Source: Hyphomonas johnsonii MHS-2
Lineage (GTDB): Bacteria; Pseudomonadota; Alphaproteobacteria; Caulobacterales; Hyphomonadaceae
Assembly: GCF_000685275.1 (NCBI RefSeq)
Contig: NZ_ARYK01000001.1
Coordinates: forward strand, 868,001-932,000
DNA length: 64,000 nucleotides
Reading direction: 5' to 3'
The stretch's first letter is position 1, and every line of letters begins with the position of its first letter. The notes under the pieces are model-generated. The model searched no databases. It was not told where the DNA came from and saw nothing but the letters and a program-made list of their open reading frames with translations. The position numbers and the translations under genes are program-made. This document shows positions 19,327-27,965 of the stretch, in pieces.

Positions 19327-19857
19327 TTACTTTTCTTTGCCTTCGTTGCGGCTTTCCTCACACACGCGGGCGAATGCCCTGAAGGCATCATTTGGTTCAG
19401 GGAGCACTGTTTCGACGTCTCCGAAGTGGCTGACCGATATTTTCAGGGGGGCGCCGATCACGGCTGCGTTGAAAACCTTGGCGGCTGCGTTGTGTGAACG
19501 TGCTTCGATCACATCAATCGCCGGGATGACACGCACTGTTGTTTCATAGGCGTCAGCCGTACCGACCATCACGCTGGCGTTTTCCGAACGGGAGTAGGGC
19601 GCATTCTTGGCAAGTTGTTCGGGAAGCGAGGCGGGCTTTACAGTGATCATCGCGGAAAGCAGGCCGTTGGCGCCACACGTCAACAGTGCGGATTGCTGGT
19701 CAGTGGCGTCTGAGTAGATCGCGCGTGGCGATGCCTGATCTTGGCCTTCCCACGCTTTCCACGCATTTGCAGAAGCAGGCAGGGCGGCAGTTGTCGCCAA
19801 GGCGATGGTGAGGGTGCTGATGCACGCAAGGTTTCGTTTCGTCTTCATGTTGGTCAT
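19327..19857 (-). CDS. Secreted protein of unknown function, paralogue B
   Basis: The 176-residue product has a signal peptide ending in ALPASANA. As in the neighbouring paralogue, the mature protein has a first cysteine in SALLTCGA and a second near the C-terminus in FARVCEES, and the segment VFNAAVIGAPLKISV lines up with LFNAVVRGDPVQLKV of paralogue A. I start at the MTNMKTKRN methionine; a start 7 codons earlier (19878) is also open. The gene lies upstream of paralogue A on the same strand. No enzyme motif is visible. Function unknown. Confidence 0.7.
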   Translation of the reverse strand: MTNMKTKRNLACISTLTIALATTAALPASANAWKAWEGQDQASPRAIYSDATDQQSALLTCGANGLLSAMITVKPASLPEQLAKNAPYSRSENASVMVGTADAYETTVRVIPAIDVIEARSHNAAAKVFNAAVIGAPLKISVSHFGDVETVLPEPNDAFRAFARVCEESRNEGKEK

Positions 19858-19946
19858 CCCGATTTGCCCCCGGGACATCCTGAGCCCTTATTGAATAACA
19901 ATAAAAATATCTCGCGTAAAGATATAATCGTGGGCGCTGACGGGAT

Positions 19947-20753
19947 TTATGCCTGAGATAAGCTGGCGGGGTCTTCGGAGGCGGGTTTGGCGTCGGTGCC
20001 GTTGGGTGGGTCGGGGATGAGTGTGGCTCGGGTGGCGGGTCCGCCGCGCGCCTCGGCGACGAGTTCGGCCGTGCGTGCCTCCACGACCTCAGTCAGCTGG
20101 GCCATGAACTCGTCCTTTGGAAGGCCGACCGGAATGGGGGAGAGGAATTCGATGACGGCGCGCCCTGGCGTTTTGCGGGTTTCCTGCTGCTTCCAGAAGA
20201 CCCCGATGTTTGTCGCCACCGGGACAACCGGTACGCCCATCGCTTCGGCCATATGCCAGACCCCCGGCTTGTATCGAAAATGGTGGTCGACCGGAGCGAG
20301 GTGGCCTTCAGGATAAATGAGAATCCGGCGGCCTTCCTGGCGGGCAACTTCCATGCCTTCACGCAGGGATTCCGCTTTGCGATCGCCGCCGCCGCAGGTG
20401 TCGATGACGATGGCGCCAAGTTTGCGCAGGATGCCGCCGACGAGGGGAAACTTCTCGAGATGGTCGCCGGTCACGAAAGCGAGGTTCTTCACTTCCGGAT
20501 AGATAAGATAGCCGTCGCCCCAACTCTGGTGCTTGGCCGCGATGATGAAGGCACCATCCGGAAGGTTTTCGCGCCCGCGAACCTCCTTGCTGATGCCGCC
20601 GATGAGGCGAAGATTCAGGTTCATCGCACGCGTGTAGCTGCGAATGATCAGGCTGACAGGACCACGCCCGGGCAGGGCCAGGAATGGCAGCGAAACCAGC
20701 ACGTAGCCGACTGACAGCAGGTAGTAGGTAACCGTGAAGAGGAAACCGCGCAT
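19947..20753 (-). CDS. 1-acyl-glycerol-3-phosphate acyltransferase (PlsC family)
   Basis: A 268-residue membrane-associated acyltransferase. The N-terminus carries a hydrophobic stretch (FLFTVTYYLLSVGYVLVSLPFLAL). The HX4D motif is H75QSWGD80, and the second motif YPEG at 147-150 corresponds to the FPEGT block. These enzymes acylate lysophosphatidate to phosphatidate. The C-terminal 40 residues are proline-rich and probably disordered. A TetR-type regulator gene lies 38 bases upstream of its start on the same strand, so the two probably form an operon. Substrate could be another lysophospholipid. Confidence 0.9.
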   Translation of the reverse strand: MRGFLFTVTYYLLSVGYVLVSLPFLALPGRGPVSLIIRSYTRAMNLNLRLIGGISKEVRGRENLPDGAFIIAAKHQSWGDGYLIYPEVKNLAFVTGDHLEKFPLVGGILRKLGAIVIDTCGGGDRKAESLREGMEVARQEGRRILIYPEGHLAPVDHHFRYKPGVWHMAEAMGVPVVPVATNIGVFWKQQETRKTPGRAVIEFLSPIPVGLPKDEFMAQLTEVVEARTAELVAEARGGPATRATLIPDPPNGTDAKPASEDPASLSQA

Positions 20754-20791
20754 GAGTGTGAGCTTTCTTGAGGCCGGGGACGGCGCCGCGT

Positions 20792-21400
20792 TCAGCCGGA
20801 ATGCAGGACAGCGATGATCGCCTTGGTGAAGGCGCTGGCATGCTGGGACAGCGGGCCGGGCAGGCGATTGTAGATCTTGTTCTGTCCAGCCTGCATGATG
20901 ACACCAAGGGCCATCGCAGCCTTCAGGGCCGGATCACCCTTGGGAATGGTGCCTTCTGCCATCAGGCCGGCGATGATGCGTTCTGTGATCGAGACAGGGT
21001 CGTCCTCGCGGCGTTTGTCGTAGGGCAGGTAGCGGTTCAGCGATACGAGGTGGAACGAGAACAGGAGGAAGTCCTCGTCGGCCAGCTGGCAGTATGCTGA
21101 CACGGCGGCGCCGATCTTTTCCTCGAGCGTTCCTTCAGCGGCGAGGGCTTCCATCATCATCTTGCCAAGGCGATTGTGCGTTTCCATGAACAGGGCAAGC
21201 GCCAGTTCATCCTTGCCTTTGTAGTGCCGGTACAGCGCGCCCTCAGAGACACCGGCCTGTTCCGCAATTTCACGGGTCGTGGCCGCGTCCACGCCTTCAT
21301 GGATAAACAGCTTCAGCGCCGCGCGCTCAATCTTGGGGCGGGCATTGCGTGCGCGCTGCTTCTTGGCGGGATCCTGAACCGGAGCGGTAGATCGGGGCAT
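20792..21400 (-). CDS. TetR-family transcriptional regulator
   Basis: A 202-residue TetR regulator. The N-terminal helix-turn-helix, about residues 20-65, reads AALKLFIHEGVDAATTREIA then AGVSEGALYRHYKGKDELA; the rest is the ligand-binding helical domain. I start at 21400 because AAGGAG with a six-base spacing precedes it; a start 9 codons earlier would be upstream of this site. It lies first in a probable operon with the PlsC-type acyltransferase, so it may control membrane lipid genes. A candidate operator is seen at 21454-21475. Confidence 0.9.
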   Translation of the reverse strand: MPRSTAPVQDPAKKQRARNARPKIERAALKLFIHEGVDAATTREIAEQAGVSEGALYRHYKGKDELALALFMETHNRLGKMMMEALAAEGTLEEKIGAAVSAYCQLADEDFLLFSFHLVSLNRYLPYDKRREDDPVSITERIIAGLMAEGTIPKGDPALKAAMALGVIMQAGQNKIYNRLPGPLSQHASAFTKAIIAVLHSG

Positions 21401-21453
21401 GCGGTACTCCTTGATTTCATGCTTCATCTAGCATGGGACAGAACTACACGCAA

Positions 21454-21475
21454 GTGATTAATCGCTCACATTAAT
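21454..21475 (-). promoter_or_regulatory. Candidate TetR operator
   Basis: Two copies of the self-complementary hexamer ATTAAT are spaced 7 bases apart, about 54 bases before the TetR start. A second overlapping arrangement, GTGA...TCAC, is also present. Spacing fits a dimeric TetR site, and autoregulation would be usual, but no binding data exist. Confidence 0.3.
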
Positions 21476-21552
21476 GCCTGGTGCTCCCGCCAGAGTATTG
21501 GAGGATCTGACAATAAGAGTGATAATAAAAGGCAACCCGGGAGGCCGAACCG

Positions 21553-22074
21553 ATGAGACAATTCCTTGTTCCAATCCTTGTCATCATGGCAAGCGGATCT
21601 GCGGCCGCGCAGCAAGAGGCGCCGGCGCCCGTGCCCTGTTCAGGCGAAGCATATCACGCCTTCGACTTCTGGGTCGGGACTTGGGATGTCTATGACGGGT
21701 CTGGCAACAAGGTGGGGGAAAACACGATCTTGCCGGAAGAGGGGGGATGCGTCCTCGTGGAGAGGTGGACGTCGACGTCCGGGACGACCGGTCAAAGCTA
21801 CAATTTCCTTGAGCCGGATTCCGGGAAGTGGCGGCAGGTATGGGTCAGCAAGGGATCAGTGATCGACTATGCGGGTGGCTTGTCACCGGAGGGATCAATG
21901 AAGCTTGAGGGCAGGATTCTCTACCATGCGAGTGGCCAGAGCGCGCCTTTTACCGGCGAATGGACGCCGAATGAGGACGGGTCTGTCACACAGCATTTCG
22001 AGCAATACAACGCCGCGACAGACACATGGGATCCGTGGTTCACGGGAAAATATGTTCGTAAAGCGCCCGAATGA
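21553..22074 (+). CDS. Secreted lipocalin-like protein of unknown function
   Basis: A 173-residue product with a signal peptide (PILVIMASGSAAAQ). The mature part starts with a proline-rich stretch and then shows FDFWVGTWDVYDGSG, a motif shared by small beta-barrel proteins of the DUF1579/lipocalin-like kind. Strands follow with several tryptophans (FTGEWTPNEDGSVTQHF). No catalytic site is visible. It stands alone between the divergent TetR gene and the convergent purS gene. The fold assignment is tentative and the function unknown. Confidence 0.7.
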   Translation: MRQFLVPILVIMASGSAAAQQEAPAPVPCSGEAYHAFDFWVGTWDVYDGSGNKVGENTILPEEGGCVLVERWTSTSGTTGQSYNFLEPDSGKWRQVWVSKGSVIDYAGGLSPEGSMKLEGRILYHASGQSAPFTGEWTPNEDGSVTQHFEQYNAATDTWDPWFTGKYVRKAPE

Positions 22075-22090
22075 TGCTCGGACGCAGCGG

Positions 22091-22336
22091 TCAGGCGCTG
22101 AGTTCGAACCGGTAGCTTTCGATCACCGTGTTCGCCAGCAGCTTCTCGCACATTTCCTTGACCCGGTTCTCCGCGTCGGTCGCGCTCAGGCCGCTGTCGA
22201 GGTCAAGCTCGATCACCTTGCTGATGCGCGCCGCTTCGACTTCCTTGTAACCCATGCGAGTGAGCGTGTCGGCGACCGCCTTGCCCTGTGGGTCGAGGAC
22301 GCCAGCCTTGAGGGCAACGTGGACAATGGCTTTCAT
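22091..22336 (-). CDS. purS: Phosphoribosylformylglycinamidine synthase subunit PurS
   Basis: An 81-residue small subunit of the three-part FGAM synthase (PurS, PurQ, PurL). It is recognised by MKAIVHVALKAGVLDPQG and the C-terminal CEKLLANTVIESYR. I start at 22336 because GGAG sits about 9 bases upstream; a start five codons earlier is possible. It follows purC on the same strand, 87 bases away, as is common. The purQ gene that often comes next is absent here: the next gene runs the other way. Confidence 0.93.
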   Translation of the reverse strand: MKAIVHVALKAGVLDPQGKAVADTLTRMGYKEVEAARISKVIELDLDSGLSATDAENRVKEMCEKLLANTVIESYRFELSA

Positions 22337-22423
22337 CGGGCAAGGCTCCATAGGTTTGAGTCGCGCATCGTTTAGCTCACTCCGGCAGGGATTGGAACGC
22401 GCATGGCAACGTTGTGCGGTGGT

Positions 22424-23197
22424 TTACTTGCCGCCGGTAAAGCTCACGACATTGTCCGTTTCCCCTGATTCCTTGATGATGCCGAGGCGGCGGGCGACTT
22501 CGGCATAGGCTTCGGTCACACCGCCCAGGTCGCGGCGGAAACGGTCCTTGTCGAGCTTTTCACCCGTTTCAAAATCCCACAACCGGCAGCTGTCCGGGCT
22601 GATCTCGTCCGCGAGGAGGATACGCGGGACATCACTGTCACCTTCGAAATAGCGACCAAACTCCAGCTTGAAATCGACGAGGCGAATTCCGACTGCGGCA
22701 AACAGCCCGGACATGAAGTCGTTCACGCGAAGCGACAGTGAAATCAGGTCGTCATATTCCTGCGGGCCGGCCCAGCCGAAGGCAGCAATGTGCTCTTCCG
22801 TGACGAGCGGATCGCCGAGAGCGTCGTCCTTGTAGTAAAACTCGACCATCGGCCGAGGCAGGACCTGACCTTCCTCGATGCCGAGGCGTTTGGACAAAGT
22901 GCCTGCCGCAATATTGCGGACGACCACTTCGAGGGGGATGATGTCGACCTTCTTGATCAACTGTTCGCGCATGTTGAGGCGGCGGATGAAGTGAGTCGGG
23001 ATGCCGACCGCACCGAGGCGGGTCATCATGAACTCGCTGATTCTGTTGTTCAGCACGCCCTTGCCGTCGAGCACGGCCTTCTTCTGCGCGTTGAAAGCCG
23101 TCGCGTCATCCTTGAAATACTGGATCAATGTGCCTGGCTCGGGTCCTTCATACAGGATCTTTGCCTTGCCTTCGTATACGACACGCTTTTTTGACAT
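22424..23197 (-). CDS. purC: SAICAR synthetase
   Basis: A 257-residue PurC, which joins CAIR and aspartate in de novo purine synthesis. Typical segments: [11 protein letters not shown] at the N-terminus, [23 protein letters not shown] and [14 protein letters not shown]. The start at 23197 follows GGAAGGG by about 9 bases; an earlier methionine six codons upstream would overlap this site. It is the first gene of a purC-purS pair. No purine riboswitch is seen in the 174 bases before it. Confidence 0.96.
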   Translation of the reverse strand: MSKKRVVYEGKAKILYEGPEPGTLIQYFKDDATAFNAQKKAVLDGKGVLNNRISEFMMTRLGAVGIPTHFIRRLNMREQLIKKVDIIPLEVVVRNIAAGTLSKRLGIEEGQVLPRPMVEFYYKDDALGDPLVTEEHIAAFGWAGPQEYDDLISLSLRVNDFMSGLFAAVGIRLVDFKLEFGRYFEGDSDVPRILLADEISPDSCRLWDFETGEKLDKDRFRRDLGGVTEAYAEVARRLGIIKESGETDNVVSFTGGK

Positions 23198-23371
23198 CCG
23201 AAATAGCCCTTCCATGGGTGATAGAGGGCAAAAGGCGGGTCGGAATCGCCAGCGTCCCCATCAGCTCGCGACTGTTACGCCAAGTCGCGGTGATAAACAA
23301 TTATTGCACACACCTGATCTGGCACCCTATATGGCTGCAAATTCTCAGATTACCGCTGAAAGGCCTCTCCG

Positions 23372-23698
23372 ATGAGCACATTTGACGATAGACAACGCGC
23401 TGAAGAAGCCAAGTATGCCCTGGACCAGCAAACCCAGTTCAAGGTCATGGCGCGGCGCAACAAGTTGCTGGGCCTGTGGGCGGCTGACCTGATGGGCATG
23501 TCAGGCGGTGATGCAGAGGCGTACGCCAAATCGGTCGTGCTGTCGGACCTTGAAGAAGCAGGGGATGAAGACGTATTTCGCAAGGTGCGTGCGGACTTTG
23601 ACAATGCAGGTGTCGACCGCACGGACGCTCGTATCCGCGAGCAAATGGCGCAGTTGTTGCCGATCGCCCGCGAACAAGTCCTGAAGGACCAAAGCTAG
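23372..23698 (+). CDS. DUF1476 protein, F1-ATPase zeta inhibitor
   Basis: A 108-residue helical protein of the DUF1476 family, found almost only in alphaproteobacteria. The best-studied member is the zeta subunit of Paracoccus denitrificans, which blocks ATP hydrolysis by F1. The N-terminal inhibitory region is seen in TFDDRQRAEEAKYALDQQ, and the family core in RRNKLLGLWAADLMG. Its last four bases overlap the end of the thioredoxin-like gene on the other strand. The family is certain; strength of inhibition varies among species. Confidence 0.9.
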   Translation: MSTFDDRQRAEEAKYALDQQTQFKVMARRNKLLGLWAADLMGMSGGDAEAYAKSVVLSDLEEAGDEDVFRKVRADFDNAGVDRTDARIREQMAQLLPIAREQVLKDQS

Positions 23699-24171
23699 GC
23701 GGGTGGCGGGCAGTCAGTACCGTCGGGCCTGCGTTTGCCCGGCGCCACATGCGTTGCCAGCACCAGGCTTTCCTGCATACGAGCGGCAATTTGTCTCGCG
23801 GTGAGTGACGCCGTAAGGCAGGTCAACGGCTCGCCATTATCGGCCGCGACAATGACTGCGAGCCCTGTCCGGTCGCCATACCAGTCCCACACTGCGCCGA
23901 CCTTGTGATGTATCGCGGTCAATCTCAGCGCGTTCGCAAGCTCGGAATCTGCCGCAATGTCCTTGCCGCGCAGGCTGGTCGTGTCGAGCTCCACTTTCTC
24001 TGTCGCAGCTGGATCAAACTGATCCATTGCGTCTTCAATGCGCGGATCAAGTACCCGGCATAGCGGACACCATGCAGAGGTGAAGCTGATGATCTTGATT
24101 TTCGGGCCCGCCGCAGCTGGCAGGCAAGACAATGCCGCGACGATGCCGAGCGCGATGATTCGTTTCAGCAT
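23695..24171 (-). CDS. Periplasmic thioredoxin-fold protein with CPLC motif
   Basis: A 158-residue protein with a signal peptide (ALGIVAALSCLPAAA) followed by a thioredoxin-like strand and active-site motif: ISFTSAWCPLCRVLDPRI. The CPLC pair suggests redox activity or a structural role in the periplasm. Two further cysteines occur downstream (PLTCLTA, TDCPPPA). It is short for a full thioredoxin with added elements, and the cis-proline is not clear. It lies downstream of the GH16 gene on the same strand, with 88 bases between. Confidence 0.75.
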   Translation of the reverse strand: MLKRIIALGIVAALSCLPAAAGPKIKIISFTSAWCPLCRVLDPRIEDAMDQFDPAATEKVELDTTSLRGKDIAADSELANALRLTAIHHKVGAVWDWYGDRTGLAVIVAADNGEPLTCLTASLTARQIAARMQESLVLATHVAPGKRRPDGTDCPPPA

Positions 24172-24259
24172 GCACAGGTCCCGAATTGATCAGCGTCTGG
24201 TGGAGATTGCCGTGCTTTCCCGGACAAAGCCAGAGGAAGGCGCGGGCGGACGTGGCCGT

Positions 24260-25345
24260 TCAGCGCGTCGGAATGTGCGAGATGTCAGCTGTCATCGGGG
24301 CATTTTCGATAGGGCGCTGCGGCAGGAACAGGTCGCTGCAGGATCGCGACTCCTGTCCATAGGGCGAGAAGGACACGCAAGAATAATGCGCGGCCGCCCC
24401 TGACTCGAAGTCCGGCTTGCCATGCCAGCCCTGCATGTCCGGTTTACCCGTCCAGGCATTGAACACGATGTTTCCTGCCGTTTTCGGAAGCCGCTTGTCA
24501 CCAGCTGGCGTGCTGTAATACGGCTTGCCGTCCACAAACCAGGTGATGCGGTCCGGCGTCCATTCGAAGGCGTAGACATGGTCGGCTTCCGCCGCATCGA
24601 ATGGCAGGTCGAACGTGGCAAACTCACCGCGTCGGCCCTTCCGGAAATAGTTGAAGTGAACGCGCGAAGTGTCCTTGCCGAGGAATTCGATATCGATTTC
24701 GTCGTGTGCCGTGCCTTGATAGGCGCCGGTATAGGTAAAGAACGAGGAAACCAGCCCCGACCCCTTCGCCGGGCGCATCACGACTTCGTACCGGCCATAG
24801 CCATATGTCTTCAGCGTTTTCATCTCTGCGCCGGTGAACGGGCCGGATCTGGACGGCGTGCGGCGCACCTCAAGGTCGGCGCCCTCTGCCGTGTTGGTGA
24901 TGTTCCTGGGGGACCAGTCACCGCCATAGTGCCCGGTGGGGTTGCTGTAGGATGACTGGTAGAAGAACGCGTCGTTTTGCGCATCACCCAGAAGCGTAAT
25001 GAAGCCCGGCGACTTCGAGATGACAGGAACCGGCGGGCGGGGTTTGATGAGAATGGTGCGCCGCGGAGGTGCGGGTGAGGGGATGGCTGGAACGGTCTCG
25101 GTGGGCCCGACGGTCGCCTCCGGAGCCGGATCATGCGGATCGACAAGTGCAGACGCGAGGACAGTCTGGGCGCTTGGTTCGACGTGTTTACCGGTCGGCG
25201 ACGGCGTCAGTAACCATATCCCGAAACTGCACACTGCGACGATGGCGGCCACAATGATCGCATCATCACGTGAGGTGCGATGTTCAATAATCTGTTTTTG
25301 CTTGTCTTTTTGCAATTCTGCACACGCGTCAAAAGGGTTAATCAA
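24260..25345 (-). CDS. Membrane-anchored glycoside hydrolase family 16 enzyme
   Basis: A 361-residue protein. One membrane segment at about residues 30-47 is followed by a proline-rich linker and a GH16 jelly-roll domain. The catalytic motif EIDIE has its nucleophile at E216, D218 and acid/base E220, followed by FLG as in lichenase/laminarinase/ExoK relatives. GH16 enzymes cut beta-1,3 or beta-1,4 glucans and galactans, and some trim the cell's own exopolysaccharide. The start is uncertain: the TTG at 25345 lacks good ribosome-site spacing. It is about 3 kb from the polysaccharide locus, so processing of that polymer is possible but unproven. Confidence 0.85.
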   Translation of the reverse strand: MINPFDACAELQKDKQKQIIEHRTSRDDAIIVAAIVAVCSFGIWLLTPSPTGKHVEPSAQTVLASALVDPHDPAPEATVGPTETVPAIPSPAPPRRTILIKPRPPVPVISKSPGFITLLGDAQNDAFFYQSSYSNPTGHYGGDWSPRNITNTAEGADLEVRRTPSRSGPFTGAEMKTLKTYGYGRYEVVMRPAKGSGLVSSFFTYTGAYQGTAHDEIDIEFLGKDTSRVHFNYFRKGRRGEFATFDLPFDAAEADHVYAFEWTPDRITWFVDGKPYYSTPAGDKRLPKTAGNIVFNAWTGKPDMQGWHGKPDFESGAAAHYSCVSFSPYGQESRSCSDLFLPQRPIENAPMTADISHIPTR

Positions 25346-25403
25346 TCCCTAAATACGCAAGAATTGCGCCAACGGTCATGGTTTACAACCGCTGGGTCGC
25401 AGG

Positions 25404-26030
25404 TCAGGCCGCGTCGGGGCCGTCTCCATCGGCGGCGTTGAGCGCCTTCATGTTGCGCATCATGAACAGCGGCACCGACCCGATGGGCGTGACGGCCCAG
25501 TCAAGCGGCTGGTCATGTGGCTCGGCTGGCACTGAGTCGATTTGCTGCGCGGCAAAGGCCAATGCGCAGGCGAAAGCGCGGCCTTCCGAACGTAGACTGG
25601 TCAATGCCGTGTCGTAGTGGCCTTTACCGTAACCCAGCCTGTTTCCCATGCCGTCGAACGCCAGGAGCGGCGTCAATACGAGGGTCGGGTGCGCCTCGGG
25701 GGCGTCGTTTGCCGGTTCCGACAGCCCGAAAGGCCGGCGCTCGAGCGGCTCGCCCGGTGTCCAGAGCCGCCATGTCATGCGTCCATCGTCCTCGATCCGG
25801 GGCAGGCAAAGTTCTGCCCCGGCGCGCATCAGGCGCTCCATCAGGGGCTTGGGATCGATTTCCTCATTGATTGCGACATATCCCGCGACAACAGGCCCGT
25901 AGCGGTCGAGCAGCTTCATGGGGAAGAGGTCAGCCAGCTTTTCAGCGGCGTCCGGGTCGCGGGCCGCCGCTTCTGCGCGGATGGTGCGCATCCGATGGCG
26001 CAATTGGGTCTTGTCGGGAAGCTGGGACAT
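25404..26030 (-). CDS. 5-formyltetrahydrofolate cyclo-ligase
   Basis: A 208-residue enzyme (5-FCL/MTHFS, YgfA) that turns 5-formyl-THF into 5,10-methenyl-THF using ATP. Family segments: DKTQLRHRMR at the N-terminus, VAGYVAINEEIDPKPLM, LCLPRIED, LLAFDGMGNRLGYGKGHYD and the C-terminal VTPIGS. The glycine-rich LGYGKGHYD is the ATP/substrate site. I start at MSQLPDKTQ (26030); the extra 18 codons upstream fall close to the RNA gene. The 6S RNA gene lies just upstream on the same strand, the classic arrangement for this gene. Confidence 0.94.
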   Translation of the reverse strand: MSQLPDKTQLRHRMRTIRAEAAARDPDAAEKLADLFPMKLLDRYGPVVAGYVAINEEIDPKPLMERLMRAGAELCLPRIEDDGRMTWRLWTPGEPLERRPFGLSEPANDAPEAHPTLVLTPLLAFDGMGNRLGYGKGHYDTALTSLRSEGRAFACALAFAAQQIDSVPAEPHDQPLDWAVTPIGSVPLFMMRNMKALNAADGDGPDAA

Positions 26031-26080
26031 GACGCAAGCCTTAACGCGCGAGCCAGCCCGCGTCACGCCTGAATGAGAGT

Positions 26081-26245
26081 GCACAAGAACCGCAGGCGTC
26101 GCAGGGCATATTCACTCCCGTCAACCTAGAGACTAGGTGGGCGCCGGATGAGCCCGGACCACGGTCCGTGCCAGAATGCCAGCTCCCTGACGGAAATTAA
26201 GGTCGCCGGAGTTCAGTCCCTTCGCGGGCGCCGCAGCCCTTGTAC
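26081..26245 (-). ncRNA. ssrS: 6S RNA
   Basis: About 165 bases with no gene, located upstream of and on the same strand as the cyclo-ligase gene, which is the usual place for 6S RNA. The two ends pair into a long closing stem: GTACAAGGGCTGCGG at the 5' end against CCTGCGGTTCTTGTGC at the 3' end. The 3' half contains CACCT...CTAGGTTGACGGG and CCCTGCGACGCC, which match the arrangement of the Escherichia coli RNA. 6S RNA binds the housekeeping RNA polymerase as a promoter mimic. Ends are estimated to within about 10 bases. A covariance-model search was not possible here. Confidence 0.8.
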
Positions 26246-26287
26246 AAGACCAGATGTAAGCTGCGTGGGTAAACAATGTAAGAGGAT

Positions 26288-27367
26288 TTATTCTGTCGGC
26301 AGTGCAACGTCGAACGCGTACAGCAGCGTCCGCTGCCGGTCCGAAAAATTATTGTCCGAAATCAACCAGATACGAAGTGTATCGGGCGCAGTCAGTTCGC
26401 CTGCCACGCCTTCGAAATTATCGACCAGAAGCGGGCGTTTCAACTCGATGGCAGGGCCGTCTGCCGCCCAGGTGACGATGTTGCGGCTGCCCCGTATGGG
26501 GTCGTAGCTTCGAAACAGGGTGACTGTCATGGCTTTGCCCGAGGGAAGCTGGACTTCATCGAGGCCAACCAGGGAATAGCCGGATGGGTTGCCCGCCAGT
26601 TCGCCGGTGAGCCACCCGTAACCGGTGTCGAGCACGACACCGAGCGGCGAGGCACTGCCCCTGAAGCTTTCCAGTCCGTAGTGAAGGAGGCCGGATGGCG
26701 AGATCGAAAGCGCCTCAGCACCCTGGTTTTCGTCGATATCACGCCCGTTCACGCTTGATGGCAGGGTGGCAACTTCGGTCGAGCGTGCCGCAGCGCTGCA
26801 CCGGGCGAGATAGAAAGCTTCGATGCGATGATTGCGCTCGAAGCTGACCAGGGCCACGCCGTTCTTCACGGCGAGACCTTCGGCATCCCCGTCTGCCTTG
26901 CCTGATAGTTGCGCGCCATTCTGGTCCAGCATGTAGGCGAGTTCACCCGTGCCGTCGGGCTGGCCGTTCGCCATGCCAATCCAGACGAACATGCCGGTAT
27001 CCGACACTGCCAGGAGCGCATTGTCTGACCAGGAATCGATGCCCGAAAGGCCCCCGAAGCCTGCATTGTCTGACGTGAGGTGCCATCCACCGGCGAAGGT
27101 CGCGCCTGCCGGCAGGACGTTGTCATGGTCCGAGCGGGCGTCGAGCGATACCGGTTCGGCGGTGATATGGATGTCTATTGGCTCCAGGCCGGCCTGATCA
27201 GCAGGGCAGGAGAGGTCGCCGAGCCTGTCTGCCGCTGTTTCAAAGCTCCACTGGGCTCTTTCAGCGGATACCGGGTCTTCCGGAAGCGGATTCTTGGGGG
27301 CGGCACAAACTGCGAGTGCCAACAGGCTGGCGCATAGGACGAGGGACGTTCTGACGGGCGTGCGCAT
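26288..27367 (-). CDS. Phytase-like esterase-family lipoprotein
   Basis: A product of about 359 residues. The N-terminal signal sequence ends in a lipobox (LALAVC), so it is probably a lipoprotein. The body belongs to the esterase-like phytase family (PF13449), seen in GGLSGIDSWSDNALLAVSDT, GDAEGLAV and NQGAEALSIS, and probably forms a beta-propeller. Family members are poorly characterised and few have proven activity. Two more methionines (at 27379 and, as GTG, 27403) could also start; I use 27367 because it gives a compact signal peptide. It is upstream of the 6S RNA and divergent from the HxlR gene. Confidence 0.8.
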   Translation of the reverse strand: MRTPVRTSLVLCASLLALAVCAAPKNPLPEDPVSAERAQWSFETAADRLGDLSCPADQAGLEPIDIHITAEPVSLDARSDHDNVLPAGATFAGGWHLTSDNAGFGGLSGIDSWSDNALLAVSDTGMFVWIGMANGQPDGTGELAYMLDQNGAQLSGKADGDAEGLAVKNGVALVSFERNHRIEAFYLARCSAAARSTEVATLPSSVNGRDIDENQGAEALSISPSGLLHYGLESFRGSASPLGVVLDTGYGWLTGELAGNPSGYSLVGLDEVQLPSGKAMTVTLFRSYDPIRGSRNIVTWAADGPAIELKRPLLVDNFEGVAGELTAPDTLRIWLISDNNFSDRQRTLLYAFDVALPTE

Positions 27368-27488
27368 GCGATCGTGCATCCTGTTATTCGCAAGCCGTTT
27401 CACACTTCAAAACGGCGAATGCAAGGCCAATGCTCAAAAACTGCTTCGGCGCCAAAACGGCCTCTGGATTTCGAAAGCGAACCCATCC

Positions 27489-27965
27489 ATGAAACAGGAC
27501 ATGACGCAGATTCCCCTGGCCCGCCGATCGCCCATTCCCCCGGACAGTTGCAACCTGGCAAGCGCCATTGAAATTGTGGGAGACAGGTGGACGCTCCTTA
27601 TACTCCGCGCCGCGCTGTACGGTGTGAGGCGGTTTGACGATTTCCAGGCCGAACTCAGTTGTCCCCGCACAGTCCTGTCGGGCCGGCTGAAATCTCTGGT
27701 CGATGCTGGGCTGCTGACAAAGCGTCCCTACAAGGCACCAGGGAAGCGGGCGCGACCGGAATACACGCTTTCGGCAATGGGCCTTTCGCTGCGACCAATC
27801 CTGATTGGCCTGACGCAATGGGGCGACGCGTGGCTCGGGGCCGGTGAGCCACCGCCCATCAGTTTTACCCGGGCCGGTACGAAAGCGGCGATTCGCGCCG
27901 CCTTCGTGGACAGCGATGGCAGGGAAGTGAGACCCGACCAGATCCGCACCGTCATTCGCGGATAG
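27489..27965 (+). CDS. HxlR-family transcriptional regulator
   Basis: A 158-residue regulator with a winged helix-turn-helix of HxlR type: CNLASAIEIVGDRWTLLILR, then YGVRRFDDFQAELSCPRTVLSGRLKSLVDAGLL. The cysteine ahead of the first helix is the residue that senses electrophiles in some members. A C-terminal extension of about 50 residues after the DNA-binding domain (GTKAAIRAAFVDSDGREV) is found in a subgroup. The target genes are unknown; it is divergent from the phytase-like gene. Confidence 0.88.
   Translation: MKQDMTQIPLARRSPIPPDSCNLASAIEIVGDRWTLLILRAALYGVRRFDDFQAELSCPRTVLSGRLKSLVDAGLLTKRPYKAPGKRARPEYTLSAMGLSLRPILIGLTQWGDAWLGAGEPPPISFTRAGTKAAIRAAFVDSDGREVRPDQIRTVIRG

Noticed and set aside
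25330-25355. CtrA-like TTAA-N7-CTAA site at the GH16 start
   Set aside because: It overlaps the presumed start codon and one half-site is imperfect.
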